Virus record (IMG/VR): IMGVR_UViG_3300032284_000935
Location: 1 to 35,713 of that record
Direction: 5' to 3' (one strand)
Length of the DNA stretch: 35,713 nucleotides
Origin: a virus
Part shown: positions 8,042 to 16,708 of the stretch, in pieces
Layout of the letters: every line of letters begins with the position of its first letter
Numbering within the stretch: the first letter of the stretch is position 1
Position numbers and translations under genes: made by a program
Notes under the pieces: generated by a model
Told to the model about the DNA's origin: nothing
The model's input: the letters and a program-made list of their open reading frames with translations, nothing else
Databases searched by the model: none

Positions 8042-11000
8042 TTAGTAACCCATCATAATATCCAATGCCTTGATTGGATATTGTTTTTCGGTTGCAATTC
8101 TTGAATTTGGTACTTTTCTTGCATAAATTTGTGCTCCAACGGGTGGTGGAGATGCAAATTGTATATTTCCTTGGTAATTAACTGTATATCCTCTAGATGT
8201 ACCTAAAATGTAACTACCAAATAACGCACCATAGGTATTATATATGTTATATTGTAACCCAGGTTGCATTACACCATTAACCTCAATTTCCCAATCAAAT
8301 GCACTAGTTGTTGTTACTTGTACAGTATTGTATCTTGGTGTAAATACGTTTGTTCTTCCGTCTGCATAATTTGAGAAATCATCCAAATCATATACATCAG
8401 TTGAATAAACTGTATTGCTAGAACCAATTACAAGACCATTTGTGTAAACTGTGTTTGCATATACGTTTCCTGCAATTCCTACACCACCAGCAACTGTAAT
8501 TGCACCAGTTGTATTTGAAATTGATGCTGTTGTATTTGTATAGAAAATTTGAGATGCAATATTCTGAGCAGTAGTTACAATTGTCGATACTGCATTGTTG
8601 GCTAATGAGAATGCTAAATTAGCAAACGCATTTCCACTAGTCGCATTGGCTGTCACTACAAAATTGACATATGCATTAGTACTTGCCGCATTAGCAGTCA
8701 TCAATGAATATGTGTATGTATTCGTAGATGTCGCATTAGCAGTTACAATAGCATTGACATATGCATTAGTACTTGCCGCATTGGTTGTGATGTAACCATT
8801 TATTGTAGCCACATTGGCGCTCAATGCACTATTTGTGTATGCATTAGCATTTGTTGCATTTGCTGTCATTAACGAATACACATAAGTATTTGTACTTGCC
8901 GCATTGGCAGTAATGTATCCATTAATTGTTGCAACGTTAGCAGATATTTGTGCATTGATTACAGCATTGGCTGAAACTGCGTTTGCTGTTACGATAGCAT
9001 CGACATATGCATTGGTAGATGCCGCATTAGCAGTCATCAATGAATATGTGTAAGTGTTTGTTGATGATGCGTTAGCAGTAATATAACCATTGATTGTTGC
9101 AACGTTTGCACTTAATGCACTATTTGTGTATGCATTTGCACTTGTTGCATTTGCGGTCATCAATGAATAAACATATGTATTTGTACTTGCCGCATTTGCG
9201 GTAATGTATCCGTTGATTGTTGCAACGTTTGCGCTAATTTGAGAATTGATAACTGCATTAGCAGAAACCGCATTAGCAGTTACAACAAAATTTACATATG
9301 CATTGGTGCTTGCCGCATTAGCAGTCATCAACGAGTACACATATGTATTTGTACTTGCCGCATTTGCTGTTATCAATGAATTAGTATATGTGTTTGTACT
9401 TGCCGCATTAGCAGTCATCAGAGAATAAACGTATGTGTTTGTACTCTGTGCGTTTGCTGTGATGTATCCGTTAATTGTAGCAACGTTTGCACTTAGGATG
9501 CTGTTTGTATATGCGTTTGCATTAGTGGCATTAGAAGTGATGTTAAAGTTTGTGTACAGAATATTATTTGTATTGGCTGTACTGATAACACTATTTGTGC
9601 TTACGGCATTGGCAGTTACAACAGAATTCACATATGCATTAGTAGATACTGCATTGGATGCAATAGATGCATTGATTGTTGCAACGTTTGCCACCAGGTT
9701 AGTATCTGAATATGATTCCGCAATGGATAGGTTAGCAGTAATTCTACCATTGACATATGATGTCAAACTATTGTTGTTTGCAGTAATATTAGCATCAGTA
9801 TACAATTTCAAATTTGTATTGGCTGTGCTAATAACGCTATTTGTGGATACTGCATTTGCTGTAATGGATGCATTTAACGTATTGACGTTTGCCTGAATGT
9901 TTCCATCAGTATACAATTTCAAATTTGTATTTGCAGTTGATACAACACTATTTGTGCTAACAGCATTGGCAGTCACAATAGCATTTACATATGCATTGGT
10001 GCTTGCCGCATTAGCAGTCATCAACGAGTACACATATGTATTTGTACTTGTTGCATTAGCAGTCATCAACGCATATGTGTATGTGTTCGTACTTGCCGCA
10101 TTCTGTGTGATGTTGAAGTTTGTATACAGGATGTTGTTTGTATTTGCGGTTGATACAACGCTGTTTGTTGATACCGCATTTGCAGTCACAATAGCATTTA
10201 CATATGCATTAGTGGAAGCCGCATTCTGTGTGATGTTGAAGTTTGTATACAGAATGTTGTTTGTATTGGCTGTAGAAACAACACTATTTGTAGATACTGC
10301 ATTAGCAGTTACAGTTGCATTGACATATGCGTTTGTTGAAGCCGCATTAGCAGTCATCATTGCATACAAATCACTACCACCTAAGTTAGCAGAGATAGCC
10401 TCAATGTTTCCTACTTTCAAGATGTCATAGTTTGTGTTTACATCAAACGCAACTGTTGTTGATGGTTCAGTACTAACGTTACTGAATAGTTTCCACTTGT
10501 TATCATTGAAGTCACGAACGAAACCAGTATGTTGATAGTGTGAAAAATCTCCAGCATGTCCAGTACCAATAAAGTGTCCAACAAAACCAATATCTACGGC
10601 ATTACCAGTATTATTACCTGCAAGGTAAATCATAGGATCAGAAACAGATAGTGTATTTGAATTGTATGTGTTTGCTGAACCAGAAATATTCAAATTACCA
10701 GATAGTGTTAAATCTCCACCAACAATAATAGAACCTGTTGCATTCATTGACAATGAAGAACCGGTATTAATATTCAATGTACCAGTCATTGTATCACCAG
10801 CCTTAGCAACTCTTGTTGCAGTATTGACTGTGATATTATTATCTGTATATAATTTTAAGTTTGTGTTTGCGGTAGAAACAACACTATTTGTGGATACTGC
10901 ATTTGCTGTAATAGATGCGTTTAATGAAGCAACGTTTGCACTTAAAATATTATTTGTATATGCATTAGCATTTGTTGCATTCTGCGTAATGTTATAATTT

Positions 11001-12853
11001 GTATATAAAGTTAAATTTGTATTTGCAGTTGATACAACGCTGTTTGTACTGATTGCATTAGCAGTCATCAACGCTTCAATGAACGTATTTGTACTTATTG
11101 CATTTTGAAGAATGCTATAATTTGTGTACAAAATATTATTTGTGTTTGCTGTATCTGTGTATGATTCTGCTGTACCCAATGTTTGGTTAAAAAGAGTAAG
11201 AACATAACTACCCATTGACGTATTTGCGGCAATGACGTTTAGGTTTGCACCATTGGCTGCCGCTTGTGCAATATTTGCATTAGCAGTAATGTTGCTGTCT
11301 GTGTATGCTTTTAGACTTGTATTTGCATTGACGATTGCAGTATTTGTTCCAGTCAATCCAGCCTGCAAATTTGTTGCATTTGCTGTAATGTTTCTATCTG
11401 TATATAACTGTAAACTAGAGTTAGCAGAAACAATAGCAGAGTTTGTTCCGTTTAATCCTGCTTGTAAGTTGTTTACGTTCGCTTGGATATTTGCATCAGT
11501 ATACAACTTCAATGATGTGTTTGCGTTAACTATAGATGAGTTAGCCGCATTGATACCTATTTGTAAATTGTTTACGTTTGCAGTTACGACAGAATTCACC
11601 CATGCATTACTTGACAATGCATTTGCTGTAATGTAACTATTGAGTGTTGCAACATTAGATGCAATTGCAGTATTTGTATAAAGTAATGCTGTTGCTAAAT
11701 TTTGTGTAACTTGACCATTTACATATGCAATGACATTATTATTTGCATTAACAATTGCTGTGTTTGTACCATTTAATCCAGCCTGTAGGTTATTTACATT
11801 CGCTGTGATTTGACCATTCACATAACCAATAACATTATTATTTGCAGTTACGATGGCGGCATTTGCACCATTGATGCCTGCTTGTAAGTTTGTAGCATTA
11901 GCAGTAATATTGTAGTTTGTGTAGGCAATATTATTGTTGTTTGCTGTTACGATTGCAGTATTCGTGCCATTTAATCCTGCTTGTAAATTGTTTACGTTAG
12001 CAGTAATATTGTAGTTTGTATATGCAACAACATTATTATTAGCAGTAACTATTGCAGTATTGGTACCATTTAGTCCGGCTTGTAAATTGTTTACATTTGC
12101 TGTGACTTGAGTATTTGTATATTGTTGTGCTGTAATTAGGTTAGCATTAGCGGCATTGAATGCGGCTTGTGCTGTTGTATTTCCTACGTTAGCCTGTGCA
12201 TATGCAGAGTTGGCATAAGAACCCACAATACTAATGTTTGTATTTTGTATTGTGTTTATTGAGTTAACTGTGTTTGCTAAAGTATATGCAGAGTTAGCAT
12301 ATGAACCTGCAATGTTTACACTTGTGTTTTGATACGCATTAACAAGAACAATATTATTTGCAAGAGCATATGCACTATTGGCATAAGATTGTGCAAGATT
12401 AGCCGCAACATATGCAGAGTTGGCATAAGAAGCAGAAATTGTAATATTGTTTGCATCAATATTTGCGGCTAAGTTATATGCAGAATTAGCAATTAAAAAT
12501 GCAGAGTTTGTGTATGAAGCAACAATTGTAATATTTTGTGCATCTAAGTTTGCTTGTGCATATGCAGAGTTTGCGTATGAGCCAACAATAACAATATTAT
12601 TTGCGCCAGTGTTTGATAAATTTGATGCATATTGAGAATATGCAAGTGCAGAGTTTGCTGTGTTTGCAGAATACTGTGCATAAGTTAAGACCGAACCAAC
12701 GCTATTACTTGCAATATTTGCTGTTGCAAGTGCTGTGTTTGCTGTCTGAGAAATTGCATTAAGTTGTGCATTGACCGAAACAGAACCAATGAACTGTGTC
12801 GCTCCTTGTACAACTTGTTGATTTGTCGGATTAACTCTTACGTTAATTGTCAT
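8042..12853 (-). CDS. Giant repeat-rich tail fibre protein (1603 aa)
   Basis: A fibre-like protein built mostly of Ala/Asn/Thr/Ser repeats. Residues 1-250 contain SYANSAYxxAN units. Residues 254-525 hold seven 33-residue units beginning VNNLQAGLNG or a variant. Residues about 560-672 and 832-1412 are tandem 11- and 15-residue units that almost all end in AN, such as VATINGYITAN and AASTNTYVYSLMTAN. A compact domain at 686-830 starts with the phage-fibre motif GDTMTGTL and contains SDPMIYLAGNNTG and DFNDNKWKLF. The C-terminal 120 residues (from about 1481) form a beta domain with WEIEVNGVMQPGLQY and GYTVNYQGNIQFASPPPVGA. The unit lengths suggest a long trimeric right-handed coiled-coil shaft carrying two globular stations. 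The AAAGG ribosome site overlaps the stop of the upstream 116-residue gene. Fibre identity is strong; which fibre it forms in the virion is not readable. Confidence 0.85.
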   Translation of the reverse strand: MTINVRVNPTNQQVVQGATQFIGSVSVNAQLNAISQTANTALATANIASNSVGSVLTYAQYSANTANSALAYSQYASNLSNTGANNIVIVGSYANSAYAQANLDAQNITIVASYTNSAFLIANSAYNLAANIDANNITISASYANSAYVAANLAQSYANSAYALANNIVLVNAYQNTSVNIAGSYANSAYTLANTVNSINTIQNTNISIVGSYANSAYAQANVGNTTAQAAFNAANANLITAQQYTNTQVTANVNNLQAGLNGTNTAIVTANNNVVAYTNYNITANVNNLQAGLNGTNTAIVTANNNNIAYTNYNITANATNLQAGINGANAAIVTANNNVIGYVNGQITANVNNLQAGLNGTNTAIVNANNNVIAYVNGQVTQNLATALLYTNTAIASNVATLNSYITANALSSNAWVNSVVTANVNNLQIGINAANSSIVNANTSLKLYTDANIQANVNNLQAGLNGTNSAIVSANSSLQLYTDRNITANATNLQAGLTGTNTAIVNANTSLKAYTDSNITANANIAQAAANGANLNVIAANTSMGSYVLTLFNQTLGTAESYTDTANTNNILYTNYSILQNAISTNTFIEALMTANAISTNSVVSTANTNLTLYTNYNITQNATNANAYTNNILSANVASLNASITANAVSTNSVVSTANTNLKLYTDNNITVNTATRVAKAGDTMTGTLNINTGSSLSMNATGSIIVGGDLTLSGNLNISGSANTYNSNTLSVSDPMIYLAGNNTGNAVDIGFVGHFIGTGHAGDFSHYQHTGFVRDFNDNKWKLFSNVSTEPSTTVAFDVNTNYDILKVGNIEAISANLGGSDLYAMMTANAASTNAYVNATVTANAVSTNSVVSTANTNNILYTNFNITQNAASTNAYVNAIVTANAVSTNSVVSTANTNNILYTNFNITQNAASTNTYTYALMTANATSTNTYVYSLMTANAASTNAYVNAIVTANAVSTNSVVSTANTNLKLYTDGNIQANVNTLNASITANAVSTNSVISTANTNLKLYTDANITANNNSLTSYVNGRITANLSIAESYSDTNLVANVATINASIASNAVSTNAYVNSVVTANAVSTNSVISTANTNNILYTNFNITSNATNANAYTNSILSANVATINGYITANAQSTNTYVYSLMTANAASTNTYTNSLITANAASTNTYVYSLMTANAASTNAYVNFVVTANAVSANAVINSQISANVATINGYITANAASTNTYVYSLMTANATSANAYTNSALSANVATINGYITANASSTNTYTYSLMTANAASTNAYVDAIVTANAVSANAVINAQISANVATINGYITANAASTNTYVYSLMTANATNANAYTNSALSANVATINGYITTNAASTNAYVNAIVTANATSTNTYTYSLMTANAASTNAYVNFVVTANATSGNAFANLAFSLANNAVSTIVTTAQNIASQIFYTNTTASISNTTGAITVAGGVGIAGNVYANTVYTNGLVIGSSNTVYSTDVYDLDDFSNYADGRTNVFTPRYNTVQVTTTSAFDWEIEVNGVMQPGLQYNIYNTYGALFGSYILGTSRGYTVNYQGNIQFASPPPVGAQIYARKVPNSRIATEKQYPIKALDIMMGY
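8618..10360 (-). repeat. Tandem 11- and 15-codon coding repeats in the giant fibre gene
   Basis: Residues 832-1412 of the fibre consist of back-to-back units of 33 or 45 bases. Examples are VATINGYITAN (11), VNTLNASITAN (11), AASTNTYVYSLMTAN (15), AVSTNAYVNSVVTAN (15) and a 26-residue compound (15+11) beginning AVSTNSV. On the plus strand the DNA shows recurring words such as gccgcattagcagtcatca. Copies differ mainly at synonymous positions. A shorter stretch of the same family lies at about 10838-11176, on the other side of the GDTMTG domain. Confidence 0.9.
11279..12094 (-). repeat. Seven 99-base (33-codon) repeats in the giant fibre gene
   Basis: Residues 254-385 hold four and residues 427-525 hold three copies of a 33-residue unit with the pattern (V/A)xNLQAGLNGTNTAIV..AN......Y(T/V)...ITAN. 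The two sets are separated by a 15+11+15 residue spacer. Each unit divides into three 11-residue blocks. Confidence 0.88.
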
Positions 12854-12862
12854 GTTTAGCCT

Positions 12863-13213
12863 TTAGAATATTGACGTAACCGCAGGCGAAACAAATATTT
12901 GTCCTTCTAACACACGAGTAATATTATTTGATGTTGTATCTTTGATGATAACATCGTACACTAAATTATAAATTGCGGAAACATTTGAAGTAACTGCTGA
13001 GTTTGCAGAAAGTTGAATAACACCGTTATTTGCATTTACAATCGTTGCAACAAAATTGATTGCAGTATTATTGGTAAAATACGATTTTCTTGCAGTAGCA
13101 TGTATTGTGAAATTCGTTAAATTGTAGGGTGTACCATACTGGTCATCAAGTGTTAATTGAGTATTAAAGTCTGTTCCTTGTTCCAGATATAGATTATTGT
13201 AACCAGCGGCCAT
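12863..13213 (-). CDS. Small beta-rich virion protein (116 aa), probable baseplate/fibre accessory
   Basis: A small protein beginning MAAGYNNLYLEQGTDFNTQL, with alternating hydrophobic residues throughout and a conserved-looking centre: YNLTNFTIHATARKSYF, then VIQLSANSAVTS and YNLVYDVIIKD. The pattern suggests a single immunoglobulin-like or BppU-N-terminus-like beta-sandwich, a type of small structural protein found beside fibre genes in T4-like aquatic phages. I do not recognise a named family with certainty. It is preceded by a good ribosome site (AAGGA, 13220-13224) and a possible late promoter element at 13233-13240. Its stop codon overlaps the ribosome site of the giant fibre, so the two are probably made together. 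A role as adaptor or accessory to that fibre is inference. Confidence 0.7.
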   Translation of the reverse strand: MAAGYNNLYLEQGTDFNTQLTLDDQYGTPYNLTNFTIHATARKSYFTNNTAINFVATIVNANNGVIQLSANSAVTSNVSAIYNLVYDVIIKDTTSNNITRVLEGQIFVSPAVTSIF

Positions 13214-13219
13214 TGTAAG

Positions 13220-13224
13220 TCCTT
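13220..13224 (-). promoter_or_regulatory. Ribosome binding site of the 116-residue virion protein
   Basis: AAGGA on the minus strand, six bases before the ATG at 13213. It supports that start codon and lies in the 18-base gap between this gene and the S74 gene. Confidence 0.55.
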
Positions 13225-13231
13225 TTTAATC

Positions 13232-13630
13232 TTATTTATCTGTTTTGGACTTCAGTTCTTCAATCTCCGCTTCTAGTTTTTTGATGCATTCTACGAGTAC
13301 ACCGATTGTTCCATCGTAGTTTAGATGTCTGATTCCATCCTTATCCACTACAACTAACTCTGGTTTGTTTTTCTCTACATCCTGTGCAATTAAACCACTA
13401 GACTTCTCTCCATTATGAATCCATTCCCAATCAACACCGTTCCATTCTCTAATAATATCTAATGGATTTTCAATGACGGTAATGTTTTTCTTCATATTAA
13501 CGTCTGATGTAGCCTGCCATGTTATTGCTGTACCAACTCCTGTACTAATATAAATATTTCCTAAACCATTAATATCACCATTTACATTGAGTGCTCCGTA
13601 AACTGTTGATCCACCTTGTAACTTTGCCAT
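13232..13630 (-). CDS. Stand-alone S74-type intramolecular chaperone / mini-fibre (132 aa)
   Basis: Residues about 40-132 form a peptidase S74 (endosialidase-type) chaperone domain. The cleavage region is TSDVNMKKNI (S42-D43, with K47 the likely catalytic lysine). It is followed by SGLIAQDVEKNKPELV (78-93), LNYDGTIGVLVE (103-114) and a C-terminal helix, CIKKLEAEIEELKSK. In known proteins this domain trimerises and folds a fibre tip, then cuts itself off. Here it is not fused to a long fibre. It is preceded by only about 40 residues, which look like the end of a fibre shaft (YGALNVNGDINGLGNIYI). A GGAGA ribosome site lies at 13636-13640. The gene sits between a large LamG adhesin and a small virion protein. 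It may act on a partner in trans or form a short fibre alone; both are inference. Confidence 0.88.
   Translation of the reverse strand: MAKLQGGSTVYGALNVNGDINGLGNIYISTGVGTAITWQATSDVNMKKNITVIENPLDIIREWNGVDWEWIHNGEKSSGLIAQDVEKNKPELVVVDKDGIRHLNYDGTIGVLVECIKKLEAEIEELKSKTDK
13233..13240 (-). promoter_or_regulatory. Possible T4-like late promoter element (GATAAATA)
   Basis: GATAAATA on the minus strand matches the NATAAATA late-promoter pattern described for T4-like cyanophages (T4 itself uses TATAAATA). If it works as in T4, transcription would begin near 13227, just ahead of the AAGGA ribosome site and the ATG at 13213. It overlaps the last codons of the S74 gene. In AT-rich DNA such a word occurs often by chance, so confidence is low. 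Confidence 0.25.
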
Positions 13631-13642
13631 TTGTTTCTCCGT

Positions 13643-16600
13643 TTATATGTATCTATGTGCAGTTGCAATATAATTATTCTGCACTTGAGTTGCTGTAAGT
13701 GCGGCATTATATATTTTTAGTTCGCCTAATCCCATTGAACCTGAACCCAATTTAATATTTTGAGTTGATATTCCACTAACCCATGGTTGAGTTGCATGTC
13801 CAGTAAAGGTAGAAGAACTTACCAATTTACCATCTCTATATGCGTACAAAATTGCATCAGCACCTACGTTTTGTCTGACAAGAGTTAAATTAACCCAAAC
13901 ACCATATTGTGCGTCACCCCACCCAATAGTATTACCATAATATGGATTACTCAACCAAGGACTATAATTTGAACCAACTGATGCTATTTTTAACTGCCAT
14001 CCACCATCATATCCGCTAGATTGATCCGCTATGTTCCAATAACTCCCTTGAACTGGAATATTCCCTGTTGCGAAACCACCTGCTGTATATGGATTATCAT
14101 ATACCCAAACATCAATAGTCACATTACTTGTACCAAAAGCAAGGAAATTAGTATTACCAATATATCCGCTATTGTCATTTACGAACAAATTACCGAACCC
14201 ATTATTTATTCCTGCATCATAAGGAAGTGTACCTTGAAGCGTACTCGATTTTGGATTAGTAAATGAAATATACGAATTGGCATAATAAATGTTGCCACTA
14301 GAACTTCCATTATAACCTTGACCGCTTAAATCAGGTAAAATGTTATTTACATTAATTCTCCAAGCACCACCAACAAAATTAGAATTACTTCCTACAAGAG
14401 TTGATGCTACTTGTGTATTTGATGTGTTCCAATATAACTGTAAATTTGCTGTAACTATAGATGGTAAAGTTGCCGCATTGGCTGAACCTATCGTATTAAG
14501 ATAGTTGTCATCAAAATACCCACTACCATAAAGTTGAATCATTCCATTAGAATATTGTCTATTCGCTATTGATGAATTTGCTGGGATACCATAATTATAT
14601 GTTTGAGTGTATCCTGTGTTTGCAGTACCTGCACTATAACCAAGCGTATCATTATATGGGCTTTCATCTACAGATATTCCGCCATTAGTAGTCATTAACC
14701 ATGTTTGTATATATGAATTGGTACTCAAAGTTCCACTAGGAAGATATTGATTTATAATACCATTATACATAGGAAACACTTGGTAGCCTATGGTACTTTG
14801 TGATGTTTGATATGGTGTATTTAATCCCATACCATTAATTATTCTAAAGTTATATAATAATGGTGGTACATTTGGAAAATTAAAAACACCATCCGCCACT
14901 CCTATCTGACATTGAGTGCTAGTGCCACTAAAAGATAATGAAGTTGCTGAAGTTTGATTTAGTACCCCGTTTATAAAAATTCTAATTGTGTTTACTGAAT
15001 CTCTAGTAACTGCAACATGATTCCATCCTGGATTTAAAGGATAATCAGATAGAATCTTAAAAGAAGTAGTTGGTGGTGTCGTATATCCACTAAGCGACCC
15101 ATAAGTATAATAAGTAGGATTACTACCAGATTGATAAGTATATCCACTATAGTTTGAAAAATATACATAACCATAACTCACACCCAAAAACCAATCATAG
15201 TAAATATCAGTTCCACTATAATAACTACCTCCTTTACCACCACCACCGGAAAAACTTTGACTGTTTTGACCTTTTCCTGCGATAGGATAACTTGCGCTAG
15301 GATTATGATAGACATAAGTTTCAATTAAAAATTGATTACCTGGTCCTGGTAAAAAATTAAATTTACTAGCATTACTACCTGGTGCAGTAACATACACATA
15401 TGCATTTGCCCATGCTGTGATACTTTGAGATGTTGCGTTTGCTGGCCAATATAATGTTTGATTTGTTGTAATTGTATTTGCATTAGTAAGACTGACTTCA
15501 TCAAAAGTGTTTGCAATATATCCTGATGCAGTTAAGTTAGATGAAGTATTACCTTGAACAGTATCTAATGCTTGAGCCTGAAAATAATAATTTGTTGGTT
15601 GATATGCATAAAGCAAACCATTGTTTATATTCAAATCTTTATATAATCCAGCACTAGCATTACCGCTTACATTAGTAACTTCACCCAAACCTTGAGTTTG
15701 ATTGTATGTTCCGCCTGTTTTTGCTATATTATACACATAGCCAGTTGTATAAAACACACCAGCATCCGCATAAGCATAATTATATCCTCCACCTAATAAA
15801 AATTGTGTTTGTCCTGCAGGGACTAGGTTATCATTATTTTGCCAACCTCTCAATGTTGCATATGATGTTGGTACGGTGACGCCAGATGGAAATAACGCTG
15901 TTGAAAGATCCAAAGTTCCATGAACAATACGAAATTCTGCAATAGAACCTTGCATACCACCCGAAAGAAATAAATTACTTGCATTGTTACTAGTTTTAAT
16001 TAGACGACCACTAAGAACACCACCAATACATGCTGGTGAACCATAGTAAGATTCATCAAACGTGAAATCATTTTGAATTGGTACGGATAGAGTAGATACA
16101 ATTTGGCCGTTAATAAATGTTGTTAATTGGCTTACTGTGCCTGTTGCTTCATATGATAAAGTAACATAATTAAGACCTAATGAATTGTTATATCCATTAG
16201 TTGGTAAATAACCACCTGGATAAGTAGACGTGTATATTACATACCAATCCATACCGCTGGCTTTTGTAGTATTTTTAGTACCAAACCAAAGTTTAAAAGT
16301 TGTACCATTGTATGTGTACAACAACCAACATGAAGGATTAGTATTGTCGTTGAGATTACTAGAACAAAAAATTGTTTGTGCTATAGGAAGACCAATAGTG
16401 TTATCTATAAATGCACCTGCCTGAGTTTGACCTGCTACACTACCAAATCTTATCCAAAAATCAATTGACCAAGTGCAAGCCGATGACGGTTGTTCTGGTG
16501 TTGGATTAGGCATATATAAATTTGTTAAATATGCGGTATTTATGGTCCAATAGGATCCTGTAAAACTGTAATTATAAGAATTGGTAGAAAAAAATTCAAC

Positions 16601-16699
16601 AATTGGTGGTGAGTAATTGAATGTATATAACTTGCCTTCTTGAAAGCCAGTTGAATACATGTGACCAGTTGATGCTATTTTAGATACTAGATTTGCCAT
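13643..16699 (-). CDS. Large adhesin with three LamG/concanavalin-like jellyroll domains (1018 aa)
   Basis: Three repeats of the LamG-like jellyroll pattern are visible. Domain 1, residues about 75-260, has TWSIDFWIRF, YVTLSYEATG, LTTFINGQIVSTL and GSIAEFRIVHGTLD. Domain 2, about 455-625, has FLIETYVYHNP, GWNHVAVTRD, IRIFINGVLNQT and LYNFRIINGMGL. Domain 3, about 860-1010, has VTIDVWVYDNP, WVNLTLVRQ, LYAYRDGKLVSSS and LGELKIYNAALTATQVQ. Such domains usually bind glycans, which fits a receptor-binding role at the tail. The linkers are rich in Tyr, Asn, Gly and Ser. The protein starts MANLVSKIASTGHMYSTGFQ, like other aquatic phage fibres, and has no C-terminal S74 domain. The next gene downstream supplies one separately. 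No strong ribosome site is seen, and the start is 9 bases after the preceding fibre stop. Confidence 0.85.
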   Translation of the reverse strand: MANLVSKIASTGHMYSTGFQEGKLYTFNYSPPIVEFFSTNSYNYSFTGSYWTINTAYLTNLYMPNPTPEQPSSACTWSIDFWIRFGSVAGQTQAGAFIDNTIGLPIAQTIFCSSNLNDNTNPSCWLLYTYNGTTFKLWFGTKNTTKASGMDWYVIYTSTYPGGYLPTNGYNNSLGLNYVTLSYEATGTVSQLTTFINGQIVSTLSVPIQNDFTFDESYYGSPACIGGVLSGRLIKTSNNASNLFLSGGMQGSIAEFRIVHGTLDLSTALFPSGVTVPTSYATLRGWQNNDNLVPAGQTQFLLGGGYNYAYADAGVFYTTGYVYNIAKTGGTYNQTQGLGEVTNVSGNASAGLYKDLNINNGLLYAYQPTNYYFQAQALDTVQGNTSSNLTASGYIANTFDEVSLTNANTITTNQTLYWPANATSQSITAWANAYVYVTAPGSNASKFNFLPGPGNQFLIETYVYHNPSASYPIAGKGQNSQSFSGGGGKGGSYYSGTDIYYDWFLGVSYGYVYFSNYSGYTYQSGSNPTYYTYGSLSGYTTPPTTSFKILSDYPLNPGWNHVAVTRDSVNTIRIFINGVLNQTSATSLSFSGTSTQCQIGVADGVFNFPNVPPLLYNFRIINGMGLNTPYQTSQSTIGYQVFPMYNGIINQYLPSGTLSTNSYIQTWLMTTNGGISVDESPYNDTLGYSAGTANTGYTQTYNYGIPANSSIANRQYSNGMIQLYGSGYFDDNYLNTIGSANAATLPSIVTANLQLYWNTSNTQVASTLVGSNSNFVGGAWRINVNNILPDLSGQGYNGSSSGNIYYANSYISFTNPKSSTLQGTLPYDAGINNGFGNLFVNDNSGYIGNTNFLAFGTSNVTIDVWVYDNPYTAGGFATGNIPVQGSYWNIADQSSGYDGGWQLKIASVGSNYSPWLSNPYYGNTIGWGDAQYGVWVNLTLVRQNVGADAILYAYRDGKLVSSSTFTGHATQPWVSGISTQNIKLGSGSMGLGELKIYNAALTATQVQNNYIATAHRYI

Positions 16700-16708
16700 A
16701 ATTTAATT

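Noticed and set aside
8618-10360. Regularly spaced repeats that might look like a CRISPR array
   Set aside because: The repeats are in-frame coding units of 33 and 45 bases with synonymous differences and no unique spacers between constant repeats.
9435-10430. Two long plus-strand open frames (153 and 177 codons) antisense to the giant fibre, with hydrophobic repeated products
   Set aside because: They are shadows of the 11/15-codon repeats on the minus strand: Ala/Asn/Thr codons read backwards give Val/Leu/Phe/Ala. They have no ribosome site and the repeats keep the minus-strand frame in register.
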